This document shows positions 8,853 through 17,492 of a stretch of DNA of 64,000 bases, in pieces (the stretch's first letter is position 1; every line of letters begins with the position of its first letter). The notes under the pieces were generated by a model. The model saw nothing but the letters and a program-made list of their open reading frames with translations, was not told where the DNA came from and did not search any database. This DNA is from an uncultured Lachnospira sp. (GTDB lineage: Bacteria; Bacillota; Clostridia; Lachnospirales; Lachnospiraceae), in contig CAKRIN010000001.1 of assembly GCA_934343805.1 (NCBI GenBank), forward strand, positions 1 through 64,000, written 5' to 3'. A program made the translations under genes and the position numbers.

Positions 8853-10625
8853 CTACGACAATGGGAACATTTCCTTGTATTCCCCAAAGTACTCCTCGAA
8901 ATTAGTACCTTTATCTTTCTTAAGATTAATAAGATACTCGTGTGTATCAAATGCATTTAACTCAAGCTCAATTATAGCAATTGCAACGTTAGAGCAATGA
9001 TCAGCAATTCTTTCAAAATCTGTAAGAAGGTCATTAAATATAAATCCCTGATGAAGGGTACATTCTCCCTTCTGCACTCTCTTGACGTGATTCATTTTCA
9101 TTTCATCACAATATATATCAACAAGCTCCTCAAGCGGCTCTGTCTTATACGCGAGTGCTACCTTATTCGCCTCAAATGCTTCTATTACATTTCCAACAAT
9201 CTCTTTCATGATTGATGACATAAGTTCAATATTCTCAATGGCAACATCAGAAAACTTAAGTTTCTTATTGTATAATTCCGCAGCCGCCTGCGATATATTA
9301 ACAGCGTGATCACTGATCCTTTCAAAGTCCGATATTGTATGAAGGAGCTTTGAAACTTCCTTATTCTGACCAGGCGTAAGTTCCTGCTGGGTAATTTTAA
9401 CAAGATAAGAACCAAGCTTGTCTTCGTATCTGTCTACCTTATCTTCCCTGCGCTGAATTTTATCGTACTTTTCCTGAGAAAATGTATCAAGCAGTTCCAT
9501 TGAACGGATCAGATTCTTCTGTGCCATGTGTGCCATAGAACACAGAACTGTCTTAGACTGTTCAATAGCTACTGTCGGATGAGCAATAAATCTATCATCC
9601 AGCACACTGATTTCAACAATATCCTTGTCCTCTTCATCTATAACCTCCTTAAAGATTGCACATACAATCTTCTCAAGCAGTTTAATAAACGGAAACAGCA
9701 CAACAACTGTTGCAACTCTGAAAAGTGAGTTAACAAATGCAATAGAAACTGTTGTCATCGTTCTGTCCATGAATGAGAAATTAACAAAATGATTAACAGT
9801 ATAAAATACTACTGCCCATATTAATGCACCAAGAGCATCTACTAACAGATATACAAAAGCTGTTCTCTTTCCATCTGTCGTTGCTCCAAATGAAGAAATA
9901 ATAACAGGCATTGCAGCACCTACAGCTATACCCATTATAATAGGCAGGGCAACTGAAAATGTAATCGCTCCTGTAACTGATAAAGCCTGAAGAATACCTA
10001 CTGTTGCAGAGGCACTCTGTAACACAGCTGTCACTAACAGACCAATAAGAATTCCTATAAATGGATTAGAAAACTTGGTAAGCATATCTATAAATGCTGG
10101 CTCAGATCTTAAAGGAGCAACTGCGGCACTCATATTCTGCATTCCTACCATAAGTATACAGAAACCAATCATAATATCTCCAATATGCTTCTTAGTAGGA
10201 TTCTTACATACCATTCTGAACATAATTCCAATGACTCCAATAACAGCTGCAAGGACTTCTGTTGAAAGAAGGTCAACCCATCCTGCTCCACCGCTTATAT
10301 CTGAAAGACATAAAACCCAGCCTGTCACTGATGTTCCGATAATAGCTCCCATTATAATACCAATAGCCTGTTTCATCTTGATCATACCGGCATTAACAAA
10401 TCCTACAACCATAACTGAAGTTGCTGATGACGACTGTATAATTGCTGTAACTCCTGTTCCAAGAAGCACACCTTTAAGAGGAGTGTTACTCAGTCTGTAA
10501 AGAATAACCTCCAGCTTTCCTCCTGCCACCTTCTTTAAACCATCTCCCATAAGCTGCATTCCAAAAAGGAAAAGCGCTATTCCGCCAAGAAGAATAATCA
10601 CAATGTGTATCAATTCAAAACTCAC
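8853..10625 (-). CDS. Na/Pi cotransporter family protein with PhoU-like tail
   Basis: Likely a sodium-coupled phosphate importer of the NptA/PNaS family. The 590 residues start with a hydrophobic half containing the two inverted family signatures, QSSSATSVMVVGF (about residues 64-76) and LQSASATVGILQ. The last 230 residues are hydrophilic and helical, resembling two PhoU-like units (FERISDHAVNISQAA and FERIADHCSNVAIA). PhoU-like tails are thought to regulate transport. The start is close behind AGGAGA. The gene stands alone and its leader RNA looks structured (see 10659-10723). The transported ion is inferred from the family only. Confidence 0.88.
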   Translation of the reverse strand: MSFELIHIVIILLGGIALFLFGMQLMGDGLKKVAGGKLEVILYRLSNTPLKGVLLGTGVTAIIQSSSATSVMVVGFVNAGMIKMKQAIGIIMGAIIGTSVTGWVLCLSDISGGAGWVDLLSTEVLAAVIGVIGIMFRMVCKNPTKKHIGDIMIGFCILMVGMQNMSAAVAPLRSEPAFIDMLTKFSNPFIGILIGLLVTAVLQSASATVGILQALSVTGAITFSVALPIIMGIAVGAAMPVIISSFGATTDGKRTAFVYLLVDALGALIWAVVFYTVNHFVNFSFMDRTMTTVSIAFVNSLFRVATVVVLFPFIKLLEKIVCAIFKEVIDEEDKDIVEISVLDDRFIAHPTVAIEQSKTVLCSMAHMAQKNLIRSMELLDTFSQEKYDKIQRREDKVDRYEDKLGSYLVKITQQELTPGQNKEVSKLLHTISDFERISDHAVNISQAAAELYNKKLKFSDVAIENIELMSSIMKEIVGNVIEAFEANKVALAYKTEPLEELVDIYCDEMKMNHVKRVQKGECTLHQGFIFNDLLTDFERIADHCSNVAIAIIELELNAFDTHEYLINLKKDKGTNFEEYFGEYKEMFPLS

Positions 10626-10658
10626 GAAATCTCCTATCTGCGCATAAAAGTCAAGGTC

Positions 10659-10723
10659 GGACAGCGTAGGTAAAACTTCTACAATCTATGCGCATTCACA
10701 TAATCAGAATCTATACGCTGTCC
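10659..10723 (-). promoter_or_regulatory. Structured 5' leader of the Na/Pi transporter
   Basis: A perfect 10-bp stem, GGACAGCGTA (10723-10714 on the minus strand) with TACGCTGTCC (10668-10659), closes a 65-base domain. Inside, TATGTG-AATG-CGCATA forms a six-pair hairpin, and GTAG...CTAC offers a competing pairing with the closing stem. The domain begins at the predicted transcription start and ends about 34 bases before the start codon. It does not match any riboswitch class recalled here. It could be a novel cis-regulatory RNA or simply a stabilising stem. Confidence 0.5.
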
Positions 10724-10728
10724 TTTTA

Positions 10729-10757
10729 ATAATACCAATACAAATAATCATTTTCAA
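10729..10757 (-). promoter_or_regulatory. Promoter of the Na/Pi transporter gene
   Basis: TTGAAA (10757-10752) and TATTAT (10734-10729) are separated by exactly 17 bases on the minus strand. Counting 6 bases downstream puts the start at or next to 10723, the first base of the leader stem. Confidence 0.6.
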
Positions 10758-10819
10758 GAAGGAATTACCTATATTTTACATCACACTTACATATTCTACA
10801 TAAACATCAAAAATACCAA

Positions 10820-10847
10820 TTGCGATTTAATTATGTTTATGTATAAT
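10820..10847 (+). promoter_or_regulatory. Promoter of the PHP phosphatase gene
   Basis: TTGCGA (10820-10825), 16 bases, then a consensus TATAAT (10842-10847). The start would fall near 10854, giving a leader of about 50 bases before the ATG at 10904. Confidence 0.55.
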
Positions 10848-10903
10848 GTATATTGACATTTAAGCATAAAGGTGTAATTCACATCAAAGGAAGGACAATT
10901 ATC

Positions 10904-11719
10904 ATGATTTTATCTGATTATCATTTACACACATGTTTTTCTTCGGATTCCGAACAGAATCCTGAAGCATTTATCCAAAAAGCAATCCAATCCGGTTTCA
11001 AACATATATGTTTTACTGATCACAATGACTTTGACGCTCCACCTGAAGACGGAAAAGAAATGTTTAATCTCGATTTTGCAGGATATCTTAAGTATTTCCA
11101 GAATTTAAAAGAAAAATGCAGTCATAAGAATAATATCAATATACACATTGGAGTTGAACAGGGGCTTATGAGAAGCGTTGCAGACAGAGTTAATGCTTAT
11201 GACAATGACAAAAGCCTTGATTTTATCATAGGCTCATCACATCTTGTACATGGAGAAGATCCATATTACCCTGAATTCTGGGAAAAATATTCTATCAAAG
11301 ACACAGTAGCCGCTTATTATGAAAGTATTCTTGACAACCTTAACTGCTGTGAGAATTTTGATGTATACGGACACCTTGATTACATTGCACGTTATATTCC
11401 TGACAAATCCTTTCAGTACAGCTGTCGCGATTATAATGATCTTATTCATGATATTTTAAAGACACTTATTGAAAAAGGAAAAGGCATTGAAATCAATACC
11501 GCCGGACTTAAATACGGCATGCCAGAACCCAATCCATGTTTTGACATTGTTAAAATGTATCATGACCTTGGTGGTGAAATAATCACCATTGGTTCCGACG
11601 CTCATGAAGAAAAGTATTTTGCATACAAATTTGACATAATTCCTGATATGCTTGCTAATGCTGGTTTTAGCTACTACACAATATTCAACAAAAGAAAGCC
11701 TGAGTTTATAAAGTTATAA
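10904..11719 (+). CDS. PHP-domain phosphatase, histidinol-phosphatase (HisJ) type
   Basis: A metal-dependent phosphoesterase of the PHP superfamily, most like histidinol phosphatase of the HisJ/HisK type. The 271 residues carry the expected metal ligands in order: DYHLHTCFS at the N-terminus, FTDHNDFD, the GVEQGL glutamate, SSHLVHG, YGHLDYIARY and IGSDAHE. The ATG at 10904 follows AAGGAAGG; the frame is open for 17 codons upstream but without a site. No other histidine genes are nearby, so the substrate is uncertain and another small sugar or amino-alcohol phosphate is possible. A good terminator follows. Confidence 0.85.
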   Translation: MILSDYHLHTCFSSDSEQNPEAFIQKAIQSGFKHICFTDHNDFDAPPEDGKEMFNLDFAGYLKYFQNLKEKCSHKNNINIHIGVEQGLMRSVADRVNAYDNDKSLDFIIGSSHLVHGEDPYYPEFWEKYSIKDTVAAYYESILDNLNCCENFDVYGHLDYIARYIPDKSFQYSCRDYNDLIHDILKTLIEKGKGIEINTAGLKYGMPEPNPCFDIVKMYHDLGGEIITIGSDAHEEKYFAYKFDIIPDMLANAGFSYYTIFNKRKPEFIKL

Positions 11720-11724
11720 AGCAG

Positions 11725-11762
11725 AACAGCTGCACATTGAGTTGTCTCAACATGCAGCTGTT
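11725..11762. terminator. Bidirectional terminator
   Basis: AACAGCTGCA pairs perfectly with TGCAGCTGTT, and inside TTGAG-TTGT-CTCAA continues the stem. It sits between the convergent PHP phosphatase and GH13 genes, with short T-rich sequence on either side, and probably serves both. Confidence 0.75.
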
Positions 11763-11771
11763 TATTCACAT

Positions 11772-13082
11772 TTATATATTTTTATATATTCTGAAGCTAT
11801 ATGCAGGAAGCTCTATCTTTCCAGACAAATCCTCATTTTCCCCGGTTATCAGATTAACTGCCATGGCACATTCTGTATCCAGATATGCAGTATATGGATT
11901 GTTATCTGCATTAATTGCAACCAATATCTTCTCACCATCACATTCTCTCTTAAAGACATATTGTCTGTTAGTAAGCAGCTTCTTTGTGTAATCTCCGTAG
12001 CATAATGCCCTGCAGCCATGATACGCCCTGCTTATATTGCTGATTGTTTCTGTAAGTTCATTGTATTCCGGCTTCTCAAATGCAGGTCTGAGTATATTAT
12101 CGTTATCTCCGCCTTTAACAGCCTCGCTTCCCCACTCACTTCCATAATATATACATGGAATACCCGGCATTCCAAACATAAGCGCATATATCAGAGGAAG
12201 ATGCTCTTTAACATTAAGCACACTCGCTATCCTTGAGACATCATGATTATCAACAAATGTAAAAAGATGCTTTCCTGTGTACAGGCACCATGGTTCTTTA
12301 CCATACTGTCTTTCTATGCTGTGTGCAATTTCAAACATATTCATAGAATTAAAGCTTGAATATAGCCCCTTATAACACTCGTAGTTAGTGGCACTATGAA
12401 GCATTTCATCATTGACTATCTGATTATAATCTCCATGAAGCATTTCTCCTACAAGAAAGAAGTCCTTCTTCATTCTGTCTGTTTCATATCTTAAACGCTT
12501 CATAAAATCCCTGTTAAGACAATATGCAACATCCAGCCTGATTCCATCTATATCAAACTCGTCTATCCATCCACGAACTGATTCTATAAGATAATCAACG
12601 ACCTCAGGATTGTTAAGATTTAACTTCACAAGATTATAATATCCTTCCCAGCCCTCATACCAGAATCCGTCATTATATGGTGAATCCCCATCAAAGTTTA
12701 TATTAAACCAGTCCTTATATTGTGATTCCCATTTTTTCATGCAGACATCTTTAAATGCGAAAAATCCTCTTCCTACGTGGTTAAACACACCATCTATCAC
12801 AACTTTTATTTCATTATTATGGAGAGCCTTAACAAGTCTTGCAAAATCGTCGTTAGTTCCAATTCTTTTATCTATAAGTCTGTAATCTCTTGTATCATAT
12901 CCATGATAGTCACTTTCAAATAATGGTGAAAAATATACAGCATCTACGCCCGTCTTCTTAAGATGTGGTATCCAGTCTTCCAGTTCAGATATACACCTTC
13001 TCATAACTCTATCATTATCTCTTAACCCGTCGCAAAATCCCAGCGGATACACCTGATAAAAAACTGCTTCATCATACCACAT
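11772..13082 (-). CDS. GH13 alpha-amylase family glycosidase
   Basis: A cytoplasmic alpha-glucan hydrolase (no signal peptide), of the neopullulanase/cyclomaltodextrinase or maltodextrin glucosidase kind. The 436 residues contain the GH13 conserved regions in order: DGVFNHVG, GIRLDVA with the nucleophile Asp, LVGEM with the acid/base Glu, and FVDNHD with the transition-state Asp. The N-terminus starts directly with the barrel (WYDEAVFYQVYPLGF), so the N-terminal starch-binding domain of many neopullulanases is absent. A short beta domain ends the protein. Neighbours give no sugar-uptake context, so the substrate remains open. Confidence 0.9.
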   Translation of the reverse strand: MWYDEAVFYQVYPLGFCDGLRDNDRVMRRCISELEDWIPHLKKTGVDAVYFSPLFESDYHGYDTRDYRLIDKRIGTNDDFARLVKALHNNEIKVVIDGVFNHVGRGFFAFKDVCMKKWESQYKDWFNINFDGDSPYNDGFWYEGWEGYYNLVKLNLNNPEVVDYLIESVRGWIDEFDIDGIRLDVAYCLNRDFMKRLRYETDRMKKDFFLVGEMLHGDYNQIVNDEMLHSATNYECYKGLYSSFNSMNMFEIAHSIERQYGKEPWCLYTGKHLFTFVDNHDVSRIASVLNVKEHLPLIYALMFGMPGIPCIYYGSEWGSEAVKGGDNDNILRPAFEKPEYNELTETISNISRAYHGCRALCYGDYTKKLLTNRQYVFKRECDGEKILVAINADNNPYTAYLDTECAMAVNLITGENEDLSGKIELPAYSFRIYKNI

Positions 13083-13149
13083 AATCCCAACCTCCGTAAT
13101 TTTCTGTTCTTAAGCATATTTTACCCAATTACATATCTATTAGCATATG

Positions 13150-14280
13150 TTACATAAGTTCTCTCAGCTTGGCAACATCCTTTTTAATACATTCTACCAC
13201 ATAATCCGCCTCAACATGCGTTATTGTGTGATTAATTGTAAGCCGCAGTGAACTCTCTGCAAGATTATTATCCAGACCTATTGCAAGAAGTACATGTGAT
13301 GGTTTTCCTGTTCCTGATGTACATGCTGAACCTGCCGATACGCATATTCCCTGTTTATTGAGCATAACAACAAGCATACCGCCATTAACATATTGAAAAC
13401 TAAAATTCATATTTCCCGTAACTCTCTTATCCCTGTCTCCATTAAGTCTTGAATGTGGCACCTCTCTTAGTATTCTTTTAATCATATAATCAGATATTCT
13501 CTTTTCCTGCCTTGCTCTTTCTTTTAATGTATCATACGCAATTCTTGCAGCAATTCCAAGCCCCACTATTCCTGCTACGTTCTCTGTTCCAGCCCTGCAT
13601 CCTGATTCCTGTCCTCCTCCATGCATATACGACACTGGCCTTGCACCTTTAACATATAAAAATCCAACTCCCTTTGGTCCACATATTTTATGCGCACTGA
13701 CATTAAGATAATCTACACCAAGTTTCTTGACATCTATATCAATATGTCCAAATGCTGCAACAGCATCTGTATGCACCTTCGCTCCACATTCCTTTGCCAC
13801 TTTGCACACATCAGCAACTGGCTGGATTGTTCCTATCTCATTATTAGCAAGCATAACTGAAATCAAAAATGTGTCTGTTTGGATCAGCTTTCTTAACTCA
13901 TCAAGCTTTACAATTCCCATTTCATCAACCGGTACATATGAAAGTCCATATCCACGCCTGTTAAGCCACAATGCCGATTCTGTCACGGCCTTATGTTCTA
14001 TACTGCTTATAATTATATGTCCGCCATCCCGTTCAAGACTCTCAGCTTTTACCGCCCAGTTATCTCCTTCTGTTCCTCCTGATGTAAAAAATATTTCATC
14101 TTTATCAGCATTTATTATATCCGCAATTATCATTCTCGATTCTTCAACTGCATTCCTCGCTCTCTCAGAAAGCCTGTATACACCTGACGGATTTCCATAA
14201 TCACTTACAAGATACGGAAGCATTTCCTCCACAACCTTCCTGTTAATTGCTGTTGTTGCTGCATTGTCCATATATATCAT
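13150..14280 (-). CDS. Cysteine desulfurase (NifS/IscS family)
   Basis: A PLP enzyme that moves sulfur from cysteine to an acceptor for Fe-S cluster or thio-cofactor synthesis. The 376 residues show YMDNAATT at the N-terminus, SSIEHKAV with the PLP-stacking His, SAHKICGPKGVGFLY with the PLP-binding Lys, and the sulfur-accepting Cys in SAGSACTSG. Start 14280 was chosen because AGGACGG precedes it; ATG 14271 is the alternative. It is transcribed divergently from the SpoVB-like flippase 84 bases away. No iscU or thiI lies next to it. A NifU-like protein is encoded 48 kb away in this window, but no link is shown. Confidence 0.93.
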   Translation of the reverse strand: MIYMDNAATTAINRKVVEEMLPYLVSDYGNPSGVYRLSERARNAVEESRMIIADIINADKDEIFFTSGGTEGDNWAVKAESLERDGGHIIISSIEHKAVTESALWLNRRGYGLSYVPVDEMGIVKLDELRKLIQTDTFLISVMLANNEIGTIQPVADVCKVAKECGAKVHTDAVAAFGHIDIDVKKLGVDYLNVSAHKICGPKGVGFLYVKGARPVSYMHGGGQESGCRAGTENVAGIVGLGIAARIAYDTLKERARQEKRISDYMIKRILREVPHSRLNGDRDKRVTGNMNFSFQYVNGGMLVVMLNKQGICVSAGSACTSGTGKPSHVLLAIGLDNNLAESSLRLTINHTITHVEADYVVECIKKDVAKLRELM

Positions 14281-14363
14281 CAATAATTCCGTCCTGTATT
14301 TCCTTATAATATTATATTCTCCCAGAACATATAATGTTAACAAGTTAGAATGTGGATATATAT

Positions 14364-15869
14364 ATGAAAAACAATTTTTCTCTAAAAGGCGGCATCTTTA
14401 AATCAGCCATAATACTCACTGTTGCAGGTGTACTCACAAGACTTCTTGGTTTCTTTTACAGAATACTGCTCACTCAATATACAGGTTCTACAGGTGTCGG
14501 CTTGTTCCAGATGTGCATGCCTCTGGCTGCTTTGGCTTTTGCTGTGTGCTGCAGTGGTTTTTCTATTTCTGTATCCAGATATTCTGCGTCCTCACCCTCT
14601 CTGAAATGGCTCTTATGTGCAATCAGAATTTCTCTTTCACTTTCTATATCTGTAATGATTATTCTGCTTGCCGGAAGTGGATTCATTGCTAAACATATAT
14701 TTATGGAAATGCGTTGTATGAACATCATCCGTATAATTGCCATATCACTGCCCTTTATGTGTATGCATAACTGTATATCCAGCTATTACTATAGCCAGAA
14801 AGAATCTTTTCTTCCTGCATCATCACAACTCATAGAACAATTGGTCCGCATATCTGTCATTATTATATATGTGTGCTTCAATAATTCATCTGTTATTTCA
14901 ATCGCAGATGCCGTAACCGGTAATATATGGGGTGAATTGTTTGCTGGCTTATACTGTGCAATTCCTCTCCTTATACGCTGCCGGCATAATAAAAAAATGA
15001 CTCACAGTCTGGTAGCTTCTTTCAATGACTATACTGCTTTAATCCGGTATGCCCTTCCTGTAAATGCCAATCAGACAATCCTGCATCTTCTTGAGGGTGC
15101 AGAAGCAATTCTGATTCCAGCCATACTCTGTATGCATGGTTTTTCCAAAGACTCAGCAATAAGCCAGTTCGGAATTCTGACTGGGATGGCTCTTCCACTT
15201 GTATTATTTCCATGCACCGCAGCTAATTCATTTGCTTTAATGCTGCTGCCAAAAATATCTGACGAAAGTACTAACTCCTCATCTGACAATCTGGTTCTGA
15301 CTGTCCGTCGTACAGTTTCGTTCTGTCTCAGTCTTGGTATAATAAGCACATTTTTATTTATTAATTATGGTGCAAGGCTTGGTGCAATAATGTTCCATGA
15401 AGAGTCAGTCTATCTGTACACCTGTATTCTTTCATGGTTATGTCCTTTTTTATATCTTAAAATAAGCCTCACAAGTGTAACTAACGGATTGGGATATACA
15501 ACCCTCACATTTTTTATTAATATTACAGGTATAATAATCAGACTTGTATGTGTATTTGCTTTAATTCCAAATCTCGGAATATCAGGCTATCTGTATGGTG
15601 TTCTTATCAGCAACATATGTGTCAGTCTGTTATATATTGTAAACATATACAAAAAAATCGGTATACAGCCCGACCCTTTCGGCAACATAATTGTTCCTGC
15701 ATGTATTGGTATTATTTCAATCTTTTCTTCCAAAATACTTACGCGTATTATATTCTCGCATATATTAAAGAAAGCAGGAGAATGTATCCCCCTGCTTACC
15801 GGCGCAGCAATCTGCTGCATTGTATATATACTGCTTTTTATTCATGAACAATCGGAGCAACATTCTTAA
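14364..15869 (+). CDS. SpoVB-like polysaccharide/lipid flippase (MATE-like, MOP superfamily)
   Basis: A multi-pass membrane protein of about 501 residues with roughly 12-14 hydrophobic segments. The N-terminus (LTVAGVLTRLLGFFYRILLT, then GVGLFQM) is typical of SpoVB/MurJ-type flippases. In spore formers SpoVB acts in cortex peptidoglycan assembly by moving lipid-linked precursors; several paralogues are usual, so the precise role is not fixed. An in-frame GTG at 14352 would add four residues; neither start has a strong ribosome site. Its last 32 bases overlap the end of the convergent small gene at 15838. Confidence 0.82.
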   Translation: MKNNFSLKGGIFKSAIILTVAGVLTRLLGFFYRILLTQYTGSTGVGLFQMCMPLAALAFAVCCSGFSISVSRYSASSPSLKWLLCAIRISLSLSISVMIILLAGSGFIAKHIFMEMRCMNIIRIIAISLPFMCMHNCISSYYYSQKESFLPASSQLIEQLVRISVIIIYVCFNNSSVISIADAVTGNIWGELFAGLYCAIPLLIRCRHNKKMTHSLVASFNDYTALIRYALPVNANQTILHLLEGAEAILIPAILCMHGFSKDSAISQFGILTGMALPLVLFPCTAANSFALMLLPKISDESTNSSSDNLVLTVRRTVSFCLSLGIISTFLFINYGARLGAIMFHEESVYLYTCILSWLCPFLYLKISLTSVTNGLGYTTLTFFINITGIIIRLVCVFALIPNLGISGYLYGVLISNICVSLLYIVNIYKKIGIQPDPFGNIIVPACIGIISIFSSKILTRIIFSHILKKAGECIPLLTGAAICCIVYILLFIHEQSEQHS

Positions 15870-16155
15870 TAGAAGGCGCATCTTTCCAATAATCTATTCT
15901 TGTTTCGTACTGCTGCCTTATCCACTCAATGGCAGCCAGACGGCCTTCTTCTGTCATGTCAAACTCCTCGCTAGTCTTGTCTTCTTCTTTAACCGCACAT
16001 GATGCATATGGACCTCTCCATACAGTTGCACACAGCCGTATATCTGGTTTCTCTCCTACCGGCATAATTATATATCTCATTCCATCATGCTGACCGCTGT
16101 ATCTGCCTTTGTATTTAAAGAAATTCAGCGGCATTATTCCTTCTGGATCAATCAT
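15838..16155 (-). CDS. Conserved-looking small protein of unknown function
   Basis: A 105-residue soluble protein with no signal peptide or membrane helix and no family recognised here. It has a compact core (GMRYIIMPVGEKPDIRLCATVWRGPY) followed by an acidic helical stretch and an Arg/Tyr/Trp-rich end. It is probably translated together with the membrane protein upstream: its start (16155) overlaps that gene's end (16148). Its 3' end overlaps the convergent flippase gene by 32 bases. Coding status rests on the operon overlap and its plausible composition. Confidence 0.65.
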   Translation of the reverse strand: MIDPEGIMPLNFFKYKGRYSGQHDGMRYIIMPVGEKPDIRLCATVWRGPYASCAVKEEDKTSEEFDMTEEGRLAAIEWIRQQYETRIDYWKDAPSIKNVAPIVHE

Positions 16156-16624
16156 TGTTATTACCTTCTACACCATTAGTTTCTTTTATAAGCTTCTCAT
16201 TGTAAAATGCTCCTGCAAGATACATAACCCCTATTATTACAGGAAGGCATATCAATATAAGTGTATTGCCAGTTAATCCGTACTTAGATACAGCAAATAC
16301 TATTACCAGATCTATCGCTCCCGCAATTGACATAACAATTCCGTATACTTTTATTCTTCTTGCCGCACCGGCATCACCTATATTTGTCATACCATAAAAT
16401 CCGGCAACAACAAAATATATTCCTTCTATAATTACCGCAATAAATGCTACATTAAGTAACTTAACAACTGTATACAATGCTCTTCCTTCCTCACTTGAAG
16501 AGAACGAATATAGTTCTGACATTATATAGAATGCATAAAATGCCATTATAATTCCAATTGTTATTGCCAGCATTGATGCCAGCTTAAGTATCCTGCACTT
16601 TGGCTTTTCAGTTACTACGCTCAT
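16148..16624 (-). CDS. Four-helix membrane protein of unknown function
   Basis: The 158-residue product has four predicted membrane helices (about 14-34, 52-75, 91-110, 118-138) and short hydrophilic ends, the last Asn/Gly/Glu-rich. No catalytic motif is visible and no family was recognised. It overlaps the small gene at 15838-16155 by 8 bases, suggesting coupled translation and a shared role. It lies 17 bases downstream of the PIN toxin gene, so read-through from the toxin-antitoxin promoter is possible. Confidence 0.75.
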   Translation of the reverse strand: MSVVTEKPKCRILKLASMLAITIGIIMAFYAFYIMSELYSFSSSEEGRALYTVVKLLNVAFIAVIIEGIYFVVAGFYGMTNIGDAGAARRIKVYGIVMSIAGAIDLVIVFAVSKYGLTGNTLILICLPVIIGVMYLAGAFYNEKLIKETNGVEGNNND

Positions 16625-16641
16625 GTTATTATCTCCGTTTA

Positions 16642-17055
16642 TTATAGTCCTAAGTATTCACTTGGCAGAATTGCCTTTATGTCTGACATAGAATAATCTG
16701 ATACATTTCTTGTAACTATATATTCTGCTCCATAATCCTTTGCACATTCCATTTGCAAGCAGTCCTCGAAATCAGAAAATTCTTCATTTGCAAGGCCAGA
16801 TAATAATTTAACTTTGTCTATGCCCTCTACATCAAAAATCGTACATAAGCTTGATAATATTTCTCTTCGTTCTTTTGCAGTATAATCTTTCCTTAATATA
16901 AAGAACATATTAGAAATAGAATGAGCTGCAACGCAACCTTTTATATTTCCTTCGGTGCATGAAAATATCACTTTCTTTGCATCCTCAAAAAACGGCTCTC
17001 TTTCAAGAAGATAATCAAGTAACACATTGGTATCAATCAGAATTTTACTTACCAT
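16642..17055 (-). CDS. PIN-domain ribonuclease toxin (VapC-like)
   Basis: Probably the RNase toxin of a type II toxin-antitoxin pair. The 137 residues match a single PIN domain: ILIDTNVLLDYLLERE with the first acidic residues at the N-terminus, a central Glu (ANEEFSDFEDCLQ), and IVTRNVSDY near the end, the layout of the acidic metal-binding cluster. Its start overlaps the end of the upstream small gene by 11 bases, the usual antitoxin-then-toxin order. The RNA target cannot be read from sequence. Confidence 0.85.
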   Translation of the reverse strand: MVSKILIDTNVLLDYLLEREPFFEDAKKVIFSCTEGNIKGCVAAHSISNMFFILRKDYTAKERREILSSLCTIFDVEGIDKVKLLSGLANEEFSDFEDCLQMECAKDYGAEYIVTRNVSDYSMSDIKAILPSEYLGL

Positions 17056-17269
17056 ACTTATCTTCCCTATAAGAAGCTAATTCTGCATCATAATCTGTAA
17101 CTGTCCCTTTTTTTCGTAACTGCTCTAATCTTGCAAAAGCTTCTTTCCTTTCTTTATCAGAATCATTATATAATCCATTTAACCCCTGCATAATCTGAAT
17201 TACAAAGGATAACTTATCTTCTGGTATCTTTTCCAATTCCATTATCGCACTCTGTCTTAATGCTGTCAT
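17045..17269 (-). CDS. Antitoxin-like partner of the PIN toxin
   Basis: A 74-residue charged, helical protein directly upstream of and overlapping the PIN gene. The middle is Lys/Glu/Arg-rich (SDKERKEAFARLEQLRKKG), fitting a toxin-wrapping tail. No classical AbrB or ribbon-helix-helix domain is evident at the N-terminus, so the DNA-binding family is unknown. GGAGG lies 8 bases before the ATG. The antitoxin role is inferred from position, size and charge rather than from a recognised domain. Confidence 0.75.
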   Translation of the reverse strand: MTALRQSAIMELEKIPEDKLSFVIQIMQGLNGLYNDSDKERKEAFARLEQLRKKGTVTDYDAELASYREDKYGK

Positions 17270-17402
17270 AGGTCATACCTCCTTCAAATTTTCAGATAAA
17301 ATCATCAATTCTTTATATGACATTATTCCCCATCATTTTCCTTATTCTATTCCCCTACTGTAGCTATATTCCATATACTTTTCTATATAGTTTCTTATAA
17401 AA

Positions 17403-17431
17403 AGTATATAATACATCTATATTTTTTTCAA
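17403..17431 (-). promoter_or_regulatory. Promoter of the toxin-antitoxin operon
   Basis: TTGAAA (17431-17426), 17 bases, TATACT (17408-17403) on the minus strand. The predicted start near 17397 leaves a 128-base AT-rich leader before the antitoxin ATG, which is long for such a module. Confidence 0.6.
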
Positions 17432-17492
17432 TAATAACACATAGGAACACACATATTATATCAACTGATTCAGTAATCAAGCTACAACTCCC

